The notes beneath the pieces were generated by a model, which was not told the origin of the DNA, searched no databases, and saw nothing but the letters and a program-made list of their open reading frames with translations. A program made the position numbers and the translations under genes. From positions 48,905 to 112,904 of the forward strand of contig JAQSYI010000020.1 in the NCBI GenBank assembly GCA_029256185.1: a DNA stretch of 64,000 bases. Direction: 5' to 3'. Numbering within the stretch: position 1 is the first letter of the stretch; the number at the start of each line of letters is the position of its first letter. This DNA comes from Paenibacillaceae bacterium. GTDB taxonomy: Bacteria > Bacillota > Bacilli > Paenibacillales > NBRC-103111. This document shows, in pieces, positions 17,573 to 27,394 of this stretch.

Positions 17573-17788
17573 TTCAACTCCTTGCGCCTGTATTTCCAGT
17601 TCTTCAACTCCTGATCCACTTAGAAAGGACTTCCCTGGTGGACTTTTATGTTCCGGGAGTTGGAGAAAGGGCTCCCCTTACTCTAAAAAATAGTACATTA
17701 CCTGTTCTATACCTCCAAAGGACATGCCCGTCAGCTCGGGGCAACCACTCCCTCTGTAATTAACGCACCCGGCAATCCGCTGCTGATA

Positions 17789-19036
17789 TCAACTGCTGCG
17801 CTTGGGCTGAAACAGCAGTTCGGCCGCATCCCGCTGGTACAAACCGAGCCGGGCAGCTTCCGCCAAGAGCCTCGATGTATTCCTGCGGCACAACCGTTCA
17901 ATATCGTCGATTACCTCCGCTGCGCCCGAACGGATTTTACCGAAGATAACTGCATCATAGAAACGGATGGCCCCCAGATTGGCGACAAAATCATTCACCA
18001 CATGGATCCCCCTGGCTTTCAGAATGGCATCACCGGTGGGGGAAACCGGAATATTGGCCCCTTCTACAATAAGCGAGGCCCGGACTGTATGCGCGTTCCC
18101 CCCGTCAATAACATCATCCAGCGCCGCCGGAATCAGAATATCACATTCCACGTCAAGCCATCTCGTATTGGGGAGGACGGAATAACCAGGGTCGAACGTC
18201 CCTGGGGCAAGCTCGCCGTGCCTCTGTCTGCCCTTGACCAATGCAGGCACATCCAATCCTGACTCACAGGTAACCATTATATTGGCATCAGCAATTCCTA
18301 CCACCCGGTAGCCCAACTGGTGAAGCTTGTATGCACAGCTCGCACCCACACAACCAAAGCCCTGTATGACCACTCTTGCTTTGTCTCCACTAACCCTACT
18401 GCCGGACGCCTTACTGCCGCCTGCTATATCCGATTCCACCTGCTCCTGCAATTTCGCCTCTTCCTGCGATTCCACCTGTTCCTGCGGTCCCGTCTGTTCC
18501 CGCAATTCCGTCCTGCCCTTCCATGCCTCATCTGCACAGAAAGCAGTGCCATAGCCGGTAACGGCATCATTCAATGGAAAAAGGTCCACTGTCTCTTCCA
18601 GCATCCCCTTATAAACTCTTAACCCCTCCAGCACATGAGGATCTTGCTGCATGGCGGGGGTAATCAATTCTACCTGTAACTCGCTCATTATTTGCAGCAC
18701 ACTCTCGAAGGAAACGCCCAGATCCCCACCGAGTGAAACACCGGCGTGAAGGTACGGCCTCATAGCTGTTAGAAACCTGCGAAGTACCTCCATGGCATCG
18801 GCGGCCTTGTAGTCATAAGCAATGCCCGCCTTGCATCCCCCGGTTGTCAAGGATTCACTCGCCTCATATTTGTATGACATGATGCGTGCCAGCCGCTCCA
18901 CTTCCTGGCGGGTTACGGTGGGATGCATGCGAATGCCTCCACTTGCGTAGCCGTTCACAAAACGATGAACCACTACCCAACCTGTCGCGCCGGTTTCCTG
19001 ATCGTTCCATTCCAACACCAGATAAGGCTTCTCCAT
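17789..19036 (-). CDS. Glu/Leu/Phe/Val dehydrogenase family protein with insert
   Basis: A 415-residue NAD(P)-dependent amino-acid dehydrogenase, reversibly deaminating an amino acid to its oxo acid. The catalytic lysine region GGCKAGIAYD and the preceding MSYKYEASES match the family, and the Rossmann motif is QGFGCVGASCAYKL. Between the catalytic and nucleotide domains (about residues 176-220, DNA 18378-18510) is a hydrophilic Gln/Glu-rich segment with repeated QEQVES that ordinary members lack. The ATG at 19036 follows AGGAGG by 8 bases; upstream in-frame TTG codons are not needed. Family variation around the catalytic lysine makes the true substrate uncertain. Confidence 0.85.
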   Translation of the reverse strand: MEKPYLVLEWNDQETGATGWVVVHRFVNGYASGGIRMHPTVTRQEVERLARIMSYKYEASESLTTGGCKAGIAYDYKAADAMEVLRRFLTAMRPYLHAGVSLGGDLGVSFESVLQIMSELQVELITPAMQQDPHVLEGLRVYKGMLEETVDLFPLNDAVTGYGTAFCADEAWKGRTELREQTGPQEQVESQEEAKLQEQVESDIAGGSKASGSRVSGDKARVVIQGFGCVGASCAYKLHQLGYRVVGIADANIMVTCESGLDVPALVKGRQRHGELAPGTFDPGYSVLPNTRWLDVECDILIPAALDDVIDGGNAHTVRASLIVEGANIPVSPTGDAILKARGIHVVNDFVANLGAIRFYDAVIFGKIRSGAAEVIDDIERLCRRNTSRLLAEAARLGLYQRDAAELLFQPKRSS

Positions 19037-19253
19037 TCTCCCAACCTCCTGTGTGTCTCCAGCCAGCACCCGTTTTGGCAACAACAATCTGCGGCAAAGG
19101 GGGGCTCCCCGAATCAGAGTATGCAGCGGGCCTGAATAAACGGAGCAGTTATATAATCAAAATATGCAAAGGGCCTACCATTTGTACATCGCATGCGCCT
19201 GTCCTGCTGCTGATCCCGCGATTAGGGTCCAATTGACAACATTATCTTTCTTA

Positions 19254-19293
19254 AAACAACAAAATCTCCGCAAAAGCCACGGCTTCTGCGGAG
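19254..19293 (-). terminator. Terminator after the PKD-repeat giant gene
   Basis: On the minus strand CTCCGCAGAAGCC and GGCTTTTGCGGAG (19266-19293) form a strong stem followed by a T-rich stretch (ATTTTGTTGTTTT). It lies 30 bases past the stop of the 19324-25824 gene. Confidence 0.85.
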
Positions 19294-19323
19294 CGGAGTA
19301 AAGAGCGGGTGTGCTTCCTGCTT

Positions 19324-22300
19324 CTATTGGACCCGGTGCACCCCAACAGCTTGATGGACTGAACCGATGATACGTATTTGAACGTCCTGCCGCTTCACCA
19401 CACCGTTGGCATACGTCAAGCGGAAGGAAACCGTATGCTCCCCATTAGGTAAGCGCTCCGTTAATGAACTCAATATCTCATCATACAGCTCCCCGCCATA
19501 TCGGGAAGGCTCCTCCGCAACAGGGAGCAGGGAAGCATACAAATCAATGGAATTTCCGTTCATCCCTTCGGCCTCCAGCCAAGCCTCTGCTAGAGCCACA
19601 GGAGCAGGAGCGCTGGTCAGCATGGTGAGCAGCTTCTCTCCCGAGTAGAACTCTTTGGGTGGTATTTCTGTCTCATGCCCATGCTGCCGGTGATACTCCA
19701 ACCATGCCGGAGTATGGTTCACCTCCCCGTCGATAGTCAGCAGCTGCGCCTCAACCGGTTTTCTCACCTGATCGGATTCATAGCCGTCGGATACAGTCAG
19801 TGTAACCTCGTAGATTCCCGGCGACAAAAAGACTCCGTCCCAACTGCTCTGGTCCCCCTGAAAACTCCCGCCATCCGGATTATGAATGGTCCAGGAGAAA
19901 GTCAATTCATCCCCATCCGGGTCAGTGGAGGTACTGAACAGGGTCACCAGATCCCCCTCCCACACCGGCTTAGGTGTCCAGTCGAAGTCAGCCACCGGCG
20001 GCCGGTTCAGCACGAAGTACCGGGGAGCGCTGTCGGCGGTGCCGTAGCCGTCGGATACGGTAACCTGCGCTTCGTACAGCTGGCCCGCCACCAACACACC
20101 GACTCCAACAGGAACCCCCGTGACGGACTGATATGCCTCTGTTTGCAGCACCACTTGACGGGTGTCCGCCTTGCGGATAACAAAGCGGTACCAACTCTGT
20201 GCATCCCCATCCCCGTCCTGGTATATCCATTGCGCCGTAAAAGGCGGAATGTTCACCGAAGGATGCTCTATGTCGGGACCGCTAGGCGTAGTAAGCTCCA
20301 CGGTTGGCAAACGGTTCACCACTTGCAGCACCTGAGAGATTTCCGCCGCCGCCCCCTTATTGTCCTCCACCCGCTGCCGAATGGAGTACTTGCCCACTGT
20401 ATCAAAGCCATGGCTCCAATCGGCTGCGTTGCTCCAGAAGAAGCTGCTTCCGTCCGGACGGGTGATCCAATACTCATGCTTGACAATGGCCCCATCCGGA
20501 TCACTGGCCGTACTGGTGATGGCCACGGGCTCCCAGCGGTACGCTGGATTAGGTACAATGGTGAAGCCCGGCAAGGGCGGCAGGTTATTATCCACATCCA
20601 CAAGCAATTGGGCCGTACTGCTTCGGTCTCCTACCGGGTCCAGCACCCAATGCTCCAGCTTGTAGGTCCCTCCCTGGCTGAAGGTCAGGTTAATGGCTGA
20701 ACCGCTGTAGCTGGCTTCTGTGCCATTAGGGGCTGTCACTTTCCAGTTATACGTCAGATTCCACTGGTCCTCGCTGTCCAAATCCCACCCACCGCTTGCA
20801 TAACCATGAGTTTGATTGATCAACACTGCACTTGGGCCGTTGATGCTCGTGGTCGGAATGTGATTCACAACCATTAAGGGTCTGGTCTTCGTTCCGGATT
20901 GCCCTGTACTGTCCGTACCCGTCAGTTCAATGAACCAGTTGGGGGAAACGGCAGCCTTGCCCAGTCCCAAATCTCTTATCCGCAGCCAAGGATGGGTTTG
21001 GGTGGAGAAGACGTTGGTATACGGCGGCTTCATGATGGTCCAGCTGTAGCTCATCGCCCCCCCTTCCGGGTCATAGGAGCGGTTTATGAGCTGGAACGCA
21101 TCATCCCGATACACCTGCAGCGGTGAATCAAAATCCACAATGGGCGGATTATTAGGCGGCAAGACGATGGTGGCGGTGATGGTTTGATCATACCAGTCAC
21201 TCCAGGCTCCGTATTCATCCATTACGGCTAGGGATACCGTGTAGACACCCGATTCCGTCGGCCGGGTCAGCTTGCCCGCCATTTCCAGACCGCTTGGGGT
21301 GACATACTTGTACTTCCGGCTGTAGATGCCGCGATTGCTCGCATAGGCCGGGGCTTCGGTGGAATACTGGCTGGCTGACAGCCACCGGTCCGGGTCATAG
21401 CTGGTGTCGTTCCACAGGACCATGCCGGAGCTGTTAATGGACAAGGCGAATCGGGATACAGGTTTTCGATGGACGATGATGTCACGGGAATACGTATTAC
21501 TACTGGCTCTATATGCATCAAAAACCATACTGGGATAAGGATATCCCCGATGAGGATCATCCTTCAGCCAATGAGTGACTCTCCACACCCCTACCCGGTC
21601 CAAGGACGGCAAAGAGCCATGATGAGTGTACCCATTTAAGCCAGACCAACCTGATTTGCCGTCCCCTGCATCGAGAAACTTCCAGGGATTGGTTTGTTCA
21701 AACTTCCACCAGGTCAAGTCGATCGGGTGAGGATCGTGTTCGGCATCCTCATAAGTCACCGCATACAGAATTTCGTTTCCAACCAGGACGGTATCCTTGG
21801 TAATCGTACTGCCTGATAAACCGGATAAATCCTGATAGGAGATGTCTTTGAAATAACTGTTATACATCACGGCAAAAGGTCCGAATCTGCCCGATGCAAT
21901 ACTGGCATCCGTTACATCCAGCATCGGAGCTCCGTTTACGTAGATGGTGTGCCTGTTCTGGAATGATTTTATCTTGAAGCTGTAGTACACATTCTCATAA
22001 AACGGATAGGGCGTTGAACCTAACACCGTTGTAGCGCCATTGACTATTTTGACTAACTTCAATTCCGAATCATGAAATAACACCCGGTACATGTTTTTAT
22101 GATCCTGAATTTTGAAGGAAAAGCCGGAAGCATCCTGTTTGTTGGCATATCCTTTTTCCACCTTATATTTGTAGTTTATTGTAACATCGGACAGAGACGG
22201 CAACGATTCATTGATAAGCTGAGAGGATGTGGCCGTATTCCTGTTCTCGTATGGCTGTACAGTGGTAATATACGGCTTGGCCCCTATGGATGTATTCCCG

Positions 22301-25300
22301 TCATCATCCGTATACTGGGTGTACTCTTCACTTGCTACATTCTCAACGGAACCGTTCAAACCAAAAATCGTCTTCTCCCAAGGTCTAAATCTGACATCAG
22401 GCGAAACAAATACCGAGTCATTATTAAGATCATACAAGACGGTTCTGGTGGACAGGCTCCCCCCATAATAGTAAAACTGATACGAAATAAACCCATCCCC
22501 AGAAAATCTTACTGGCCAACTGCTCATATAAGCCGTTATACCGCTAAATCGATGCAATTCAGACAGCTCTAATGACTCGTTATACGATAAAATACCGCGG
22601 CTTGACATCCCCCACTCATCTGTTGCAATTAGATTTCCGTTATAAACACCTGATGGTCTGATGGCATTGGGGCTATAAAACTCTCGCTCTTTTACGGTTT
22701 CTCCTGTCGCAGAATCGATTAATAATACCGAATAGGTGCCTGCCACCTTATCAAACGGATTACTAGAATAATCACTGTAGGTTTTCATCACATAAAACTT
22801 GGAGAAGTCGGATGTGTAGAAAGGCTCCGAAAATATCGGGTAAGCATATACGGTAGTAGGATTACCCTCCTCATCGGTAGTAGGAACTATTTTAGGTGGA
22901 TGGGTTTTTCCCCAGAGGAGTTCCCCTGATTTTGATTTTTTCTCTAGACGATTATACATCAGATTGTTTCCCGTCCATATTACATTACCACCCGAGTCCG
23001 GTCCCGAGTTGTAAGTATAACCTAAAGTGGATGGGCCGTACTTGGTATGTCTGTACCAGGGTTTATTGACAATGTCAGGATGCTCTTCTATAACTCCAAT
23101 CTCATATTCTCTAAGCACATCGGCTGTCCCTGTTTTTATAGAACTTAAGCGAAGGGTGTAAGCATACGCCACGTGTGAATAGGTCTTTTTGAAATAGATT
23201 TCATCTGCAGCAACATCTACAGTAATTGGGGTCCCATAACGTAGATAGGTAGCGCTTGGAGGATTATAGTAAGCCCAGTAATCGCCGGTACATCCTCCTC
23301 CATCTTCCTCAGAGTAGCATTCTTGAGGAGCATAGTATAAGAAGTAATCCTCTCCAACCACATAATAGCTCTGTTGAGAATACAATAGAGGAGATTTATT
23401 GCTGACGATAACACTTTTACTAACATCTGAAGTTCTCGTCAGCTTTTGCTTGTATTCAAAAGTAGATATCGAACCATCACCGTTGGGTTTCCAGTTCTTG
23501 ACGGCAGTATTCCCTAATAAATTGGTAGATGTCCAATCCCCTAGCTGCAGGGATACGGGATAAGTTGGAATAATCATCGGTTCCGTTATTTCGGAAGACA
23601 TCTCGAAAGTCACAAACGGAGAATCATTGACAACCTCAAAGTAGAAATAGGCGCTTGCCTCTTTCCCCCAGTCTTCCTTGGCATACACCTTCGCCCGATA
23701 CTGGCCTACTTGATCAAAAACAGGCGAAAGGATGATATCCGAGCCCAATGGAGTGAGGGACTCTTCATCGAAATTGCCATCATTATCCGAGTCGTACTGC
23801 ACCCAAACTTGACGGTCCACGATGGCATCCCCGTCCGGACTGTAAGAAGCATTTCTCATAAGCGTTGCATGGGTTCTCACTGCTTTGGAAGGCAGGCTCA
23901 AAACTGCAACGGGGGGTAAATCCGGCCGGACAATTAATTGATGCGCTGCTGTGTTTAAGGATGGCAATCCGGCATCATCCCATACCTTCAGGGTTATCTT
24001 TTCCGTGCCCGGGGTGTAATACCGTTCCTGTTTATTGCCCCATTCATCTCTGTCATGGTTGATGGCCCGGTTCAATGGACTGAAGCTCCCGGCTGAGCTA
24101 AAGGAAGAAGGCAACGGTCTTCCTTCCACCACGACCGCCGGACCGGAAATCACCGCTACCGGGTTGGGGGGGATAATGGATAGATACGCAGTTACGGTTA
24201 TCTGGCCGCCATAACTGTCTGTGATCGTTCCAGAGATTCGGTGATCTCCCATGCCTCCAGTGGTATCAATGGCGCTGAACTGTTCCATGGTATCCTCAAA
24301 CTGCCACCGCTGATGAATGACCTCTCTCATCCACTCCGTGCTGGCTTGCGCAAAATGTGTTTTGAAGCTCACCGAATCTCCGTCCGGATCGTCCACATCC
24401 ACATACTTCAAATCGACTACGGTACCTTCGGTCACAGTCGTCACTTCCTGCTGCGTCCAGCGGTCGAACCAGCGCAATTTTCCCTCCGGAGGGTGATTAT
24501 CCGGCATGGGTCCCGGAGACACATAGACGGACTTTTCATTGTTGGTTTCATCAAACTCCGGGATCTCGTTTCTGCTATCGATCTGAACGGAAAGAGTTTG
24601 TGGAGAAGTAAACTTCCTTGTGAGTGTTCCGGAATAGGTTTCGCCGGGCGCCAGGAAGGCGGTGTATTGGAACTCTTGACCGAAGACGGTGTAATAGAAG
24701 TTCCGCCATGGCCGCTGGCTGTTGTTCTTCAACACATATTGAAGGGTCACCTCGTCCCGCGGCGTGAAGGTGGCCGGGGAAAAGGTCAGGGAGACCACCT
24801 CAAGATCATCGGTCACAGGCGCTGCCGTAGGCTTTGGCGTTGGCGTAGCTGATACTGAGGATGAGGGCGTGGGCGAGCTGCCGCCAACCGGCTCATACTC
24901 CGTCTCCACCCGATAATCACCGTAAAAATACGAGACGGATTCAATGTTTGCGGTGAACTTGTAGTGGTAACTCATCACCTTCGCCCCGTAGGATGCCAGG
25001 TCTTTTTGAGCATCAGGCTCAGGCAAATGGTTAAAGCTATAGCCAAACTTCACCGACAGCGTGTCCATGTCTTGTGCAAGATGCGCCTCGCTGGGAGTGA
25101 TACTTAGTGCTGGACCATGCAACTCATCCGGGCCTAGAATATCCCCGCCTTCGAGGCTTTCAGCAGTAACCTTCAGTTTGCCAGCTTCGTGGCTCACCGC
25201 ATTGGTACTGAGGTAAAAATTAGCTGTTGTAAAGAAGCCCGCGCTCCGGGTCCACTTCATCCAGAGGTTGTTGTCGGTTACACCAGGAGTCACCGGCATG

Positions 25301-25824
25301 CCAAACTCGTCATTAATCGGGTTACCAGATTCGTCCTTCGAGAAACCGTTAATCGTCTCAGTCCAAAAGACGTTACCATCATCGGACCGATTGATGACCG
25401 CGTACCACTGGTCATTGGGCTTCGAGCCCTTGCTGTACCGGTACCAGGAGTAATAACCGCCGTAAATCTGGTCGTTCTTGTTGGAATATACCGGTGTCTC
25501 CTTGCCCCACAGAACCGGCATCCCGTCCGGCTTGCCGGAATAGCTGGTTTTGCCGGCTGCTTCTGTAATCGTATGAATCGTTGTGCCGGCAGCGTCCACA
25601 ATAGCCGCCGTTTTAATCTTCTTTCCCGTCTGCTCCGGGATGCTGATGTTTTTCACAGCTAGGCTGCTGGACTTGGAATAGCCGCTCTCATAGCTGTCCG
25701 TGTCGTATGTAATGCCGTCCGCATAAGCGCTGCGGGTAAACAGCGGCACCAGGATGGCCAGAATAACGACAACGGCAAGAGCGGCGGCTATGAGTCGCTT
25801 GTGCTTGTTCAGGAAGCTTCGCAT
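19324..25824 (-). CDS. Giant secreted PKD/CARDB repeat protein
   Basis: A 2166-residue exported protein. A signal-anchor-like segment at about residues 10-35 ends near RSAYADG. A CARDB domain follows at about 336-436 (TFSPATFTPRDEVTLQYVLK to EFDETNNEKSV), then many Ig-like PKD repeats marked by SYDPDGD- and STDPDGDELTFSW-type motifs. A concanavalin-like beta-sandwich near 1211-1330 (SGFSFKIQDHKNMYRVLFHD) precedes further PKD units. No LPXTG, SLH or catalytic motif was found. It begins 3 bases after the stop of the SLH-protein gene, so the two are translationally coupled, and the SLH partner may tether it to the cell wall. The stretch coding for the middle (about 21.9-23.5 kb) looks more AT-rich than its ends, hinting at module acquisition. 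Confidence 0.85.
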   Translation of the reverse strand: MRSFLNKHKRLIAAALAVVVILAILVPLFTRSAYADGITYDTDSYESGYSKSSSLAVKNISIPEQTGKKIKTAAIVDAAGTTIHTITEAAGKTSYSGKPDGMPVLWGKETPVYSNKNDQIYGGYYSWYRYSKGSKPNDQWYAVINRSDDGNVFWTETINGFSKDESGNPINDEFGMPVTPGVTDNNLWMKWTRSAGFFTTANFYLSTNAVSHEAGKLKVTAESLEGGDILGPDELHGPALSITPSEAHLAQDMDTLSVKFGYSFNHLPEPDAQKDLASYGAKVMSYHYKFTANIESVSYFYGDYRVETEYEPVGGSSPTPSSSVSATPTPKPTAAPVTDDLEVVSLTFSPATFTPRDEVTLQYVLKNNSQRPWRNFYYTVFGQEFQYTAFLAPGETYSGTLTRKFTSPQTLSVQIDSRNEIPEFDETNNEKSVYVSPGPMPDNHPPEGKLRWFDRWTQQEVTTVTEGTVVDLKYVDVDDPDGDSVSFKTHFAQASTEWMREVIHQRWQFEDTMEQFSAIDTTGGMGDHRISGTITDSYGGQITVTAYLSIIPPNPVAVISGPAVVVEGRPLPSSFSSAGSFSPLNRAINHDRDEWGNKQERYYTPGTEKITLKVWDDAGLPSLNTAAHQLIVRPDLPPVAVLSLPSKAVRTHATLMRNASYSPDGDAIVDRQVWVQYDSDNDGNFDEESLTPLGSDIILSPVFDQVGQYRAKVYAKEDWGKEASAYFYFEVVNDSPFVTFEMSSEITEPMIIPTYPVSLQLGDWTSTNLLGNTAVKNWKPNGDGSISTFEYKQKLTRTSDVSKSVIVSNKSPLLYSQQSYYVVGEDYFLYYAPQECYSEEDGGGCTGDYWAYYNPPSATYLRYGTPITVDVAADEIYFKKTYSHVAYAYTLRLSSIKTGTADVLREYEIGVIEEHPDIVNKPWYRHTKYGPSTLGYTYNSGPDSGGNVIWTGNNLMYNRLEKKSKSGELLWGKTHPPKIVPTTDEEGNPTTVYAYPIFSEPFYTSDFSKFYVMKTYSDYSSNPFDKVAGTYSVLLIDSATGETVKEREFYSPNAIRPSGVYNGNLIATDEWGMSSRGILSYNESLELSELHRFSGITAYMSSWPVRFSGDGFISYQFYYYGGSLSTRTVLYDLNNDSVFVSPDVRFRPWEKTIFGLNGSVENVASEEYTQYTDDDGNTSIGAKPYITTVQPYENRNTATSSQLINESLPSLSDVTINYKYKVEKGYANKQDASGFSFKIQDHKNMYRVLFHDSELKLVKIVNGATTVLGSTPYPFYENVYYSFKIKSFQNRHTIYVNGAPMLDVTDASIASGRFGPFAVMYNSYFKDISYQDLSGLSGSTITKDTVLVGNEILYAVTYEDAEHDPHPIDLTWWKFEQTNPWKFLDAGDGKSGWSGLNGYTHHGSLPSLDRVGVWRVTHWLKDDPHRGYPYPSMVFDAYRASSNTYSRDIIVHRKPVSRFALSINSSGMVLWNDTSYDPDRWLSASQYSTEAPAYASNRGIYSRKYKYVTPSGLEMAGKLTRPTESGVYTVSLAVMDEYGAWSDWYDQTITATIVLPPNNPPIVDFDSPLQVYRDDAFQLINRSYDPEGGAMSYSWTIMKPPYTNVFSTQTHPWLRIRDLGLGKAAVSPNWFIELTGTDSTGQSGTKTRPLMVVNHIPTTSINGPSAVLINQTHGYASGGWDLDSEDQWNLTYNWKVTAPNGTEASYSGSAINLTFSQGGTYKLEHWVLDPVGDRSSTAQLLVDVDNNLPPLPGFTIVPNPAYRWEPVAITSTASDPDGAIVKHEYWITRPDGSSFFWSNAADWSHGFDTVGKYSIRQRVEDNKGAAAEISQVLQVVNRLPTVELTTPSGPDIEHPSVNIPPFTAQWIYQDGDGDAQSWYRFVIRKADTRQVVLQTEAYQSVTGVPVGVGVLVAGQLYEAQVTVSDGYGTADSAPRYFVLNRPPVADFDWTPKPVWEGDLVTLFSTSTDPDGDELTFSWTIHNPDGGSFQGDQSSWDGVFLSPGIYEVTLTVSDGYESDQVRKPVEAQLLTIDGEVNHTPAWLEYHRQHGHETEIPPKEFYSGEKLLTMLTSAPAPVALAEAWLEAEGMNGNSIDLYASLLPVAEEPSRYGGELYDEILSSLTERLPNGEHTVSFRLTYANGVVKRQDVQIRIIGSVHQAVGVHRVQ

Positions 25825-25827
25825 GGA

Positions 25828-27081
25828 TCAATCACCACCGTCCAAGTCCAATAGCTGATTGAGAGCTTCATAGATTTTGTGATTCACCAGCCGCGGCCCC
25901 ATGGTGCCAACGCTCAAACCAACATATTTCGGAAATGTGGACTCTTTATTCAAGATCACTGCATTAGTCGGCTTTCCGTTGTAATGAAGAGACGAGGTAC
26001 CATTGACAGTACCAGGAATCCGCTCTTCTCGGGAAACTTGCTTTATACCGTTAATACTTACTCCTAAGTAACCCAATACGGTATTGTTGTACATCTGCGG
26101 ATCATTGTTGTAGTAGACCACAGCTTCCGGCCAGAGGATATAACTATGCCTTGCAGTTGACACTGGTGCTCTAAAACTCGCTCCATCTTTAATGCCCGCA
26201 GCAAACGTCATCTCCTCCAGCGGCGGCAGCTCCGACCGGAACGGGTCATTCGGATCTTCCAGATCGATCACCTTCAGGCTGAGCAGCTCGCCTTTCCAAT
26301 TGCCGTCCGGCGTCTCCAGCACCAGGTTGTTGGGGTCCCATCGGACCAAACCAACGGAAGTCCCGTCATTGCCGTAGCCGAAGAACTGGGGCAGCATGGT
26401 AAACACATTCGTCTTATGCCACAGCAGCTCCGCCCGGCTCACCGCATGCAGATCCGCCTCCAGCTTCTGCCCGGCCTTCACGGATAGAATCCGTTCAATA
26501 ATGGTAACGGCCTGGGCGCGGGTGGTGGTGCCGTCCACGTCCAAGCTGCCCGTTTCGTCGGTGCCCTGGATCAGCCCGGCCTTGGTGGCCAGGAACATCC
26601 ACTTTAAATCATCATCGGTGCTCTGGCCAGCAGCGCGGACAGCCATCCTAGCCATTTCACCGCGGGTCATAGGCGTGTTCCAGTCGCCGCTGTTGAAGTC
26701 GCTCCACTGGTGGATGCCCGCCTTCACCGCAGCGTTCATGTACGGCGTATACCACGCCTCCCCCGCCTTGGCCGTCCCCGCCGACAGCTTCAGCGCCGAT
26801 ACGGCCAGCTTGGTGAACTCCGCGCGGCTGACTTGCTGCTCCGGACGGAAAGTGCCGTCCTCATAGCCGTCCACGTAGTCCTTGCTGATTGCCAGCTCAA
26901 TAGCGGCCTGGGCCCAATGTCCCCGGACATCCGGCATGGCAGCGATAGACCCATTATCCTGCAGATAGGGTTCCACGGGCAGAATCTCCTTGCCCCCCTG
27001 GGCCAAAGCCCATCCCATCCCGCCACTGCCCAAAATCACCGCTGCTGCTGCCCCTGCCAACCATCTCGCTTGCTTTCTCAT
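25828..27081 (-). CDS. S-layer homology domain protein
   Basis: A 417-residue exported protein. The signal peptide covers about residues 1-28 (AAAAVILGSGGMGWALAQ). Three SLH domains follow at about 48-95 (PDVRGHWAQAAIELAISKDY, then DGTFRPEQQVSRAEFTKLAV), 105-160 and 165-205, which attach proteins to pyruvylated wall polymer. The remaining 200 residues are of unknown fold. A GGGAGGG ribosome site precedes the ATG at 27081. The gene is immediately upstream of the PKD giant and coupled to it, suggesting that the two form a wall-bound surface complex or share a role in adhesion. Confidence 0.9.
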   Translation of the reverse strand: MRKQARWLAGAAAAVILGSGGMGWALAQGGKEILPVEPYLQDNGSIAAMPDVRGHWAQAAIELAISKDYVDGYEDGTFRPEQQVSRAEFTKLAVSALKLSAGTAKAGEAWYTPYMNAAVKAGIHQWSDFNSGDWNTPMTRGEMARMAVRAAGQSTDDDLKWMFLATKAGLIQGTDETGSLDVDGTTTRAQAVTIIERILSVKAGQKLEADLHAVSRAELLWHKTNVFTMLPQFFGYGNDGTSVGLVRWDPNNLVLETPDGNWKGELLSLKVIDLEDPNDPFRSELPPLEEMTFAAGIKDGASFRAPVSTARHSYILWPEAVVYYNNDPQMYNNTVLGYLGVSINGIKQVSREERIPGTVNGTSSLHYNGKPTNAVILNKESTFPKYVGLSVGTMGPRLVNHKIYEALNQLLDLDGGD

Positions 27082-27202
27082 CTTCTTAATTCCCTCCCAT
27101 AATCATCTGCGTATGATTAGATCCTCTTCTAATAGGACACGCCTACCCCACCCCTTGTCTACAACTTTTGGAAAAAAGTCATATATTCTACATATTTGGC
27201 GT

Positions 27203-27242
27203 AAAAAAACCCCGAAATGCAGGATTATTCTGCACTCCGGGG
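27203..27242 (-). terminator. Terminator after the EamA transporter gene
   Basis: Minus-strand CCCCGGAGTGCAG and CTGCATTTCGGGG (27210-27242) form a stem followed by seven T. The rest of the 313-base gap (27082-27394) shows no gene; the leader of the SLH gene lies in 27082-27200. Confidence 0.9.
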
Positions 27243-27394
27243 CGGTTCTTCCGCACCATATGATTGGTATAACTATAATCCTAAATCTTATAATACGCAA
27301 CCATTTTTTTATATGATTAACAGAACCTGTGCAAGGAACCATGCCTGTGACGCTCATTTCCCTGCGGGATCTTGGTCAAGAAACTATCGTCTGC

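Noticed and set aside
17491..17763. 90-codon plus-strand frame in the palindrome region
   Set aside because: It runs through the palindromic repeats (repeated TEIFSV) and has no ribosome site.
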